Shown: positions 7,001 to 16,000 of the stretch, piece after piece
How the letters are laid out: the number at the start of each line of letters is the position of its first letter
How positions within the stretch are numbered: position 1 is the stretch's first letter
Program-made: the position numbers and the translations under genes
NCBI GenBank assembly: GCA_964374095.1
Contig: CAYJXJ010000103.1
Location: 1-16,448, forward strand
DNA: 16,448 bases
Source of the DNA: CAYJXJ01 sp964374095
Lineage (GTDB): Bacteria > Elusimicrobiota > Elusimicrobia > UBA1565 > UBA9628
Reading direction: 5' to 3'
Notes under the pieces: generated by a model
What the model saw: only the letters and a program-made list of their open reading frames with translations
Told to the model about the DNA's origin: nothing
Database searches by the model: none

Positions 7001-10000
7001 CGGCGTCGCGGTCTACGGCGGCTTCGTCTACGTGGCGGGATCGGAAGTCGGCGCCGGCCCGCAGGGGCGCAATATCTGGCTGAGGAAGTACGACGCGTCC
7101 AACGGCAGCCCGGTCTGGACGCGGCTCTTCAGCGGCTCGGGCAGCAACATCAACGATACCGACGAGATCGGGGAAGGCGTGGCGGTGGACGCCGGAGGGG
7201 TCTATCTGATCGGCCGGAGCACGGAAGGGGTCCGAAGCGGGGACATCGTGGTCAAGAAGCTCGATTTCTCCGGAGGCGTGGTATGGACCAGCAGCTTCAC
7301 CAACACCCCCGGCCTCCTCGCTGATGACGACGGTTTGGGCATCGCGGTGGAGGGCGGCGGGGTTTATGCCGTGGGCCAGACATCTGGGACCGGCGTGGCT
7401 GCCGACGCCTGGATTCGCAAGTACGATACCAACGGCCTCATCCAGTGGACCACGACCTACAACAGTCCCGGCAACAACAACGACGTCGCCAATGCCGTGG
7501 CCGTGGACTCGGGTGGGGCCGTTTACGTGGGCGGGCGAGAGAAACGTTTGGACGTCGGCGAAGGCGACAACGCCTGGCTGCGCAAATTCAACGCCGACGC
7601 CTTCGGCGGCGGCGCGGGCGGAGGCGTGCAGACATTCGTGCAGTCCGTTCCCACGGCCCCGCCCACCTCCGGCCAGAACGCCAACGACCTCATCATGCTG
7701 CGCTTGAAGCTCTGGACCGCGGGCGGCTCGGTCAGCATGACGCAGGCGGCCATGAGCCTCTTGGGCGACGCGCCCGCGGGCCAGGTCAACGCCGCGGTCT
7801 TCTTCGACGCCAACAACAACAACCTCAAGGACCCGGGGGAATTCCGCGCGGCCGTTCCATTCGCGGCCGGCGCGCCCCCCAAGGCTGTTTTCAACATCCC
7901 GGCCGGCGACGAGGTCCTGACCGCGACGACCCGCCAGTACCTGATCGGCGTCTCCTTTTCGAGCGTCGCGGCCGGAAAGACCCTCGAGCTCGCCCTCGAC
8001 TTCCCCGCGGACCTGGTCGCGGGCGCCGTGCAGCCTCAGGGCTTCCCGCATAGGTCCGGGGTAACCAAGGTCCAAGCCGAGCTCTTCGCCAAGCCCTCGG
8101 GGCAGTTGCCCGTGGCCTACAGCACCCCGACCTCCCCGGCGGGCGGGGGCTTCGACACGGGGCTCTACATCAACCCCGGCCAACAAGTGAGCGTCCAGAC
8201 CTCCGGCTCCTGGAGTCCCGACGGCACCCTATTTTTCGGAGCCAACGGTGATTTCGGCGGGAACTGCGTGAGTTGCGTCATCACCAGCACCAACACCGCC
8301 CGCCTCATGGGCCGGATCGGAACGGGCACCACATGGTTTGCCATGGGGACCTCCAGCACCTTTACGGTTACGACGAGCGGCAACCTCTTCCTGGCGATGA
8401 ACGACTCGAACTACGGCGACAACGCCGGGAGCCTCTTCGTCACCTACAACATCCTCCCCTCCGCCGGCGTCAAGGTCTGGATCGGCGGCAACGCCTTCGA
8501 CCCCAACCGCGCGAGCTTGGACGCCAACTGGGCGGGCGGCCAAAAGCCGTTCAACGGCGAGAGAGTGCGCTTCGCCACGTCGACTTTCGACTGCAACTGG
8601 GATATCTCGAATATCACCCTCGGCGGCCTGGAGATGACGACCGACTACGCGAAGATCCTGCGGCTCGTCAACCCGAGCGGCGTGCGCAACACCCTCGCCA
8701 TCTCCACCCACGTGACCATGGAGCGGGGCACTTTCGACCTTGGCGGCAACAACACTCTGGAGGTCCAGGGACTCCTGACCCTCAGGAGCAGCGCGACCCT
8801 GGACATGGGCCCGGGCAAGAACGAGTTCCTCTCGGACCCCTCCACCCGGCTGAGGACCAAGGGCCTCAAGTTCGAGGGAGCGGCGTTCTGGCGCAATAAC
8901 ATCTCCACGACCAACTCCGCTGCGTTCTTGGAGAACGTCGCGGGCGCGGGGCTGTGGGATTTCGACATCCGGGACGCTACCGTGACGGTCCAGAACCATG
9001 GCCCGTATATCCGCAACTCGTCCGGGCTCACCTTGCATAACCGGCCGAGCGGGCCCAACGATTTGATGGCCAAGATCAATGCTTTGGACATGCTGACCTT
9101 CGATGGGGAGATCCCCAACAGCAAGCCGAGCTTCCGCATCCATCACGGGGCGTCCAATCCTCCCCTCAACCTGACTTTCAGGGAGTGGGAGTTCCTGGCC
9201 CCGCATGTCTCCACCAACGTGTCGTACTTCGACCAGTGCGAGGGCACCTGCGGCAACCAGGCGATGCCCTCCGGCTCGAACATCACCTTCTTGGACGCCT
9301 CGGGCGGCCGCCTCGGCACGCCCTTCGAGAGCGACCCCAAGAGCGTGATCTTCTGGAGCCCCGACGGCGGCGGCCTGGCCACGATCAACGGCACGGCCAA
9401 TTACGCCGGGTCCCAGAGCGGCGACTACCGGGTCCTCGTCACCACCGACGCCTCCGGCCAGACACAGGGCGTGGGCCAGAACGTCAAGGTCTCCTCGGGA
9501 GTCGCGTTCAGCATCACGAGCCTGCCGGCCCCCAACACCTACTACGTCTTCGCCTTCAAGTCCGTCGGGCTCCAGCCCTCCGGCAAGGCTCCCCGCGGGG
9601 GCTTGGGCAACGCGGGGGCCTTCCGTTCCAACGCGGTCTTCGTGGGGGCGGGGGGGACCGCCAACGGCGTCAACATCACCCTCCAGGACTGGGGCTCGAT
9701 CTCGGGCAATATCACCTTGAACACCGGCCAGGCCGGGTCCTTGCGCGTGGACGTGTGGCAGGGCGACCCGCCCTGCGCCGTATGCACGCTCGAAGCCTCC
9801 ATTCTCGCGCCCGTGTCCGGGGGCCCGTACTTCGTCGACGCCCCGCCCTTCACGGGCCTGACGGTCATCTCCTACGTGGACGTGGACAACGACAAGGTCC
9901 AGGACAACTTCGAGGCTTTCGGGTCCTCGAGCCCCGTGGCGGTGAGCGGGCTGACCGATCACTCCGGCACCAACATCACGGTGGGCGGCGGCTCGGCCCA

Positions 10001-13000
10001 GTCCGGCGGCACGGTCTACGCGAGCACTTTGCCTGTGCACGGCGGCGCGATCTCGGCCTTCGGGACCCAGCCGGTGCTCCGCCTCAAGCTTTTCTCCTTC
10101 TCGGCAAACTCCACCTTGAACTCCCTCAAGGTCGAGGCCGTCGGGAATCTGCCCGCCGGGGGCGGCGGCGGGGCGGCGGGACCCGGCGGGGTCTTCATCG
10201 ACGTCTTCGACGACGACAATAACGACGGCGTTTTCCAATTCGGCGGCTTCTCCTTCTCCTGCCCGGGCTGCGACGACTACCGCGGAACGTTCTTCGCGAC
10301 GCTCTCCTCGCCCACGGGCAACATCCTATTCTCTCCCGCCGACAACATCATCGCGGGCTCGACCCGGACCCTCTTCCTGACGATCGACCCCGCGGGCAAC
10401 AAGCTCGCCTCGATCGGGGTGCAGCTCTCCACCTCCTCCAACGTGGGCCTTTCCGCCGGAGCGATGGCGGTCCAGGCCGGCCTCTATCCCATCATCTCCT
10501 CGGCCCCGGTCCGCTTCAAGGTGCCCGCGGACTTTTACGCCCAGCCCGACAACACCGGCGGCGTGTTCACGGGCTTCGCGGTCTTCCCGGGCCAGACCCT
10601 GACCGTCACGGCCAGCGGGGTGTGGGCAAGCAGTCCATCGGCCAACACCTCGCCCACCGGCCATCCCAACACCCAGGGCCTGAACTCGGTGCTGACCTCG
10701 ACCAACGTGGGCACCCTGATCGGGCGCATCCAGCCCTTTAGTCCCCCGGCCACGGGTAATCCCAAGTGGTTCGCGGTGGGCAAGTCGAGCACGGCGGTCG
10801 TGCCCATCGGCGGGGAGCTGGTCCTGGCCATGAACGACCTGGTGGGGTCCTACACGGACAACTCCGGCTTCGCGCTGGCCGATTTCTCGGTGTCCGGCTC
10901 GACCTTGGGCGCGATCGCGGGCACGGTGTTCTACTCGGGCGGGATTACGGGATCCATGGACGTGACCGCGGTGGACGGCAACACCGGGGTCACCAAGGCC
11001 ACCACGACCATCTCCGTCGGCGCGCCGACCTCCTACTCCTACTCGATCTCGGGATTGGCCCCGGGCCCCTACAGCGTCCGTGCCCGGCACCAAGTCCAGT
11101 CGTCTCACCAGGGCGACACGGTCCAGGCCTCCCAGGTCTCGGCCGGCTCCACGACCACGATCAACGTCAATGTATCCCTGGGAATCGGCACGATCTCCGG
11201 CACCCTTTCCTACAGCGCCTCCGCGGGAGTGAACTCCTTCGGCAGCTTCGTCGTCGCGGTCACGACCCACACCGACTTCGGCCACGACATCGTATTCTTC
11301 GGCACGGCGGCCCTGCAGTCGCCGGGGGCTTTCATCATCGGCAACCTCCAGGCCCCCAACACCTACTACCTGGTGGGCTTTCGGGACTTCAACAACAACA
11401 AGAACCCCGACGGCGCCGAGCCCACCGGCGCCTTCGACGTCACCAGCCCCTCGGCCACGATCGCGAACTTCCAGAACTTCCTCACCCCGATTTTCGTCCC
11501 GGCGCCTCCGGGCACGATGCCGACCGGCAAGAATATCACCCTGCGCGACAACGGCGCCATCAACGGCACGATCGGGGTTTCGAGCACGGTGACTTCGGGC
11601 GTGATCGTGCTTCGCGCCGCGCACGGCCTGCCGGGCTCGCCCGGGTTCCTGGTCGAAAACCGCGAGTTCGTCCGGATATTCCCGCCCGTTCCCTCGGAAG
11701 GCTTCTACTACACCCTCGACCTCCTGCGGCCGGCCACGGACTACAATGTCTTCGCCTTCCTCGACCAGAACGGCAACGAGGCCAAGGACCCCAGCGAGCC
11801 CTTCTTCAATTCCTTGCCCAACATCGCGGTCTCCTCCGGGGCCTTCACGGGCTTGAATTTCTTCCTGACCGAGCTGTCGAGCCCGCCCGCGGTGCCGGGC
11901 TTTCATGGGGTCGCCGCGCTCAACGGCATCGACTTCCGGTGGAACCTGGTCCCGGGCGCGACGCAGTATGAGCTTAGGACCGGGGCCAACGCCTTGCAGC
12001 AGGTCCTGCTCGATCCGACCTCGTCTTTCTTCCAGAGCCTGCCGCCCAACACGGCCTCGGTCCTGACCCGGATCACGGCCGCCAACCCCAAGGGCTCGAG
12101 CCCGCCCTCGGACATCGGCGCGCTTTTCTCGCTGGCCGCGCAGCCGGCCTCGCCGGTGGTGGACTCCGTGGGCCAGAACGCGGCCGCCATATCTTGGACC
12201 GCCAACGCCAACCCCGCGGGCACGCTCTATGAGGTCCAGCGCGCGACCGGCGTGACCCAGCCCGGCATTTTCCTGGCGGTCGCGACCACGACCGCGGTGA
12301 GCTTCAACGACGTGGGCCTGGCCCCGGCCGCGACCTACTTCTGGCGGGTGCGCGGCCGCAACGGCAACTCCGTCTTCGGGGCCTTCTCGGGCCAGACTTC
12401 GGGCGTGACCAACCCCGCCACCGTGGCCTCCATCGGCGGCACGGTCTCCTACGCTGGCAAGCAGGCCGGCTCCGTCGTCGTGGAGGCGAATACGAGCGCG
12501 AATTTCTCCACGACGACCATATCCGCGCGGTCCTTCCTCACCAACATTCCGTCCCAGTCGTACTTCCTGGCCCCCCTAAGCGCGGGCACGCATTTCGTAC
12601 GGGCCTACGTGGACGCCGACGTCAACGGCGCGCGCGGCCTGGGCGAGGACCAGGGCGTGTTCGGGTCGCCCACCGGCATCGTCGTGGCGGCCTCCCCGGT
12701 CACGGGCCAGAACTTCACGGTGTCGGTCGATACCGTGCCCCCGGGCGCGCCGTCGGGCTTGGCCGCGGCCGCGAGCTTCGGGAAGGTGACGCTCTCCTGG
12801 TCCCCGCCGTTGAAGAGCGCGGACCTGGGGCCTCTCAATGATCTTCTTGGCTTCAAGGTCCAACGCTCGACCGGCACGGGCTTCGGCGATCTCTCGGGCA
12901 ACCTCTCGAGCGCGACCGTGAGCTTCACCGACCTGGCTCCCGTCGCCGACCTGAGCAATTCCTACCGGGTCTTCGCCTTCGACTTCGGCCAGAACGTCTC

Positions 13001-16000
13001 CTCGCCCACCGCGCCCAAGGCCGTCACCCCCGACTTCGGCGGCAAGGTCACGGGCTTTATGAGCACGTTTACCGCGACCAGCGCGGGGGTCTTCCGCGTG
13101 CGCCTCTCGACCTCGCCTAGGGGCCGCGATCCTTTCCAGGCCGAGGCCGCGCTCGGCAATCAGGGTCTCTACAGCTTTACCGGCCTTTCCACCAACACCT
13201 ACTACGTGCGGGGCTTCCGCGACCTCAACAACGACAACGTCCAGCAGAACTTGAACGAGCCCTCCGGCACCTTCGGCGGCATCAGCGCGCCCTTCCCGGT
13301 CTATATCTTCGGCAACAACACCGTCTCCGGCGCCAACGTCGCGGTCTGCGACCGCACGCAGGCGCTCCCCAACACCAAGGTCTCGGGGGCGGGCGTCAAG
13401 CTGGAAACGACCGACTGCCCGGCCAAGGACCAAGGGCCCGGCTTTTTCACGGACCTCTACTCCTTCGTGGTGGGCGGCGGCGGGACGGGCTCGATCGGCG
13501 TGGGCTCGGAGCTCAATATCTCGGTGGGCGGCTTGGGCAACTTCGATCCCGTGCTGTATGTCCTTTCTCCCGACGGCTTCGTGGCCGCCCAGAACATCGC
13601 CCCGCCCGGGGGCGCGGCTTCGGTCCGGCTCTTTGCCCACACCACCGGGACCTGGCTCATCGAGCCGACTTCCTTCAACCCCGGACAGACCGGGCTCTAT
13701 TCCCTGGGCTTGAGCGTGGTCGGGGGCTTCGCGGGCGGCATCAACGGGACGCTGAGCTATGCCGGGAGCAAGCCCGGCATGCTCAAGGTCCAGCTCTTCA
13801 CGACCGCAGACCCCAAGGCCATCCCGATCCAGCAGTTCGACGTATCTGCCGCCGCGCCTTTCTCCGGCCCCTACGGGTTCCCCGGCCTGACCGACGGGAC
13901 CTATTACGTGCGCGCCTTCAAGGACGTCAACGGCAACTTCTACCGCGACGCCGGGGAGCCCGCGGGGGCCCTGGGCTCCGAAAGCGCGCCGACCTCGATC
14001 ACCATCACCGGCGGGGTCTCCAACCTCTCGGGACCCGCGGACTTGAACGTCTCCGACCCGTCGGCGGGCGTGGTCAAGGGAACTTTGCTCTACACCGGCA
14101 GCCAGCCGGGCGCCATCCGCGTCGAGATCGGCACCAAGCAATGCCCCACCTGCGAGGACATCCTAGTCGGGGCTTTCGCCTCGACCGCGACCATCGGCGG
14201 CTCGCCCTTCTCCTACATCATGGACTTCGTGGCCCCGGCCACGAGCTATATCCTCAAGGCCTACGTGGACGGCAACAAGGACCTGCGCGCCGACGTCTTC
14301 GAGGCCAAGGGCTCCTCCTCGCCGGTCACGGTGACCGCCAACTCCACGACCACGGCCAATATCGAGCTGAAGGAGCCGGGCTCTTCCTGCGGCTCGGGCA
14401 ACGCGACCCTTAGGGGCACGATCTCTTACGGCGGGACCGCGACCGGGACCATCAACATCGCCATCACCCAGGACCAGACCTTCGGGACCATCGACTGCGT
14501 GGAGACCCTGGCCTCGCCCGGGGTCTACACCAAGAGCGGCATACTCGGCGGGGCGACCTACTTCATGGCCGCCTTCCGCGACACCAACAACAACGGCAAC
14601 CCCGACGACCACCTGGGCGAGCCCCTGGGCCTGGGCGCGACCGAGAACTTCGTCGGCATTCCGTCCTTTGACGACCCGCCGAAGATCTTCCTCGGCCTGA
14701 CGGCGCTGGTGACCGCCAACCTCACCTTGAACGACCCCCCGGGAGGCCAAATCAAGGGTCAAGTTTCTTACTCCAGCGCTTCCCTCCCGGGCGCTCCCAT
14801 CATCGTTCAGGCCTTCATCGAAGGACAGTACGGCCAGGGCAGCTTCGGCGAAGCCCAGATTTTCCGGCAAGCGGGCACCACCCATTATCTCTACGCGCTC
14901 CCGTTCCTGAATGCCAGCCAAAACTTCCGGCTGATCGGCTGGGTGGACGCCAACTTCAACCACTACCCGGACAACGGCGAGCCCTTCCGGGACGCGGGCA
15001 CCATCGCGGTTTCAAGCGGCACGGGCTCCCCGGGTCCCACGACCCAGAACTTCGTCCTCACCGATACCAACTCGGGCGTGAACTTCGGCCAGATCGACGG
15101 CGCGATCTCCTACTCGGGAAGCTTCAGCTCGGGTCCCTTCGTGGTGCGGTTCTTCACCGACGCGAACTTCCTTGGCGCCCCGGAGGCGACCTTGACGGTC
15201 CCGGCCCCGACCCCGACCGGAACCTTCTTCTTCAGCAAAGGGGGCCTCGTCCCCGGCGGGGCCGCGGCGCCGTTCGTGGATTATTTCGTGGACGCCTTCC
15301 GCGACGCCACGCTCACGGGTGTTCTCAACAAGGCTTACCAGCCCTATGGAAAGTTGAACGGCGGCGCGGCCGTGACCTTGAGCCCCAACGCCCCCATCGC
15401 CAATATCGGGACGGGCGCGGTGGACGACCCGGGCGGCGGCGGGTCCGGAGCCCTGACGATCTCGGGGAGCGTGAACTACCAAGGGACCAAGACCTGCCTG
15501 GCGGCGGGTTGCCGCGTGCGCTCCATGCTCTTTGCGGTCGGGCCGGTCAGGTCCGACTCGCCGATGCGCTTCGCCGACGTCGCCTTCGCGGGCGCCAGCG
15601 CCGTCCCCAACCACGCCTACAACTTCACCAACCTGACCAACGCCACCCACACCTACCGCTCCCAGCACTTCCTCGACCTCGACAACAGCTTCCTGCCCGA
15701 CGCGGGCGAGCCCATCATATTCTCGACCGCCGCCGGCATCCCGCTCGGCGGCAACGTGAGCGTGGGGAGCCAGAATTACCGGCTCTGCGACCGCACCCCG
15801 ATCACGGTCGGGGTGGAGATCTCGAGCGCGCTCGCTCCCTCGGACTGCCGCTCCCCGGACCGCGCCGGCGCCTTCCAGAAGCTCTTCACCTTCTCGGGGA
15901 CCCGCGGCCAGCCGGTCACCGTCGAGATGACCGCCATCGGCTTCTCGGATTCCTACCTGACCCTTTACGATCCCAACGGGAGCCTGCTGGCGAGCGACGA

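Noticed and set aside
2478..7604. SBBP arrays considered as a CRISPR or DNA-level tandem repeat
   Set aside because: The repetition is at protein level, with diverged DNA, no constant direct repeats and no spacers; the frame stays open throughout.
8265..8276. CVSC and the other CxxC pairs as multiheme cytochrome sites
   Set aside because: None is followed by His, so the heme c motif CxxCH is absent.
8229..10238. A 669-codon open frame on the minus strand, with other long minus-strand frames at 1782-3017, 4152-5438, 6729-8186, 10326-11906 and 12576-14141
   Set aside because: They are antisense to the giant gene and result from high G+C with few stops. Their translations are low-complexity G/R/A/V/D-rich sequence with no domain, and the plus-strand frame has clear repeats and domains across the same bases.
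13347..13733. PPC-like domain 1 as a sign that the giant protein is a peptidase
   Set aside because: PPC domains accompany many secreted proteins. No Ser-His-Asp triad, HExxH or other peptidase motif was found in the visible part.
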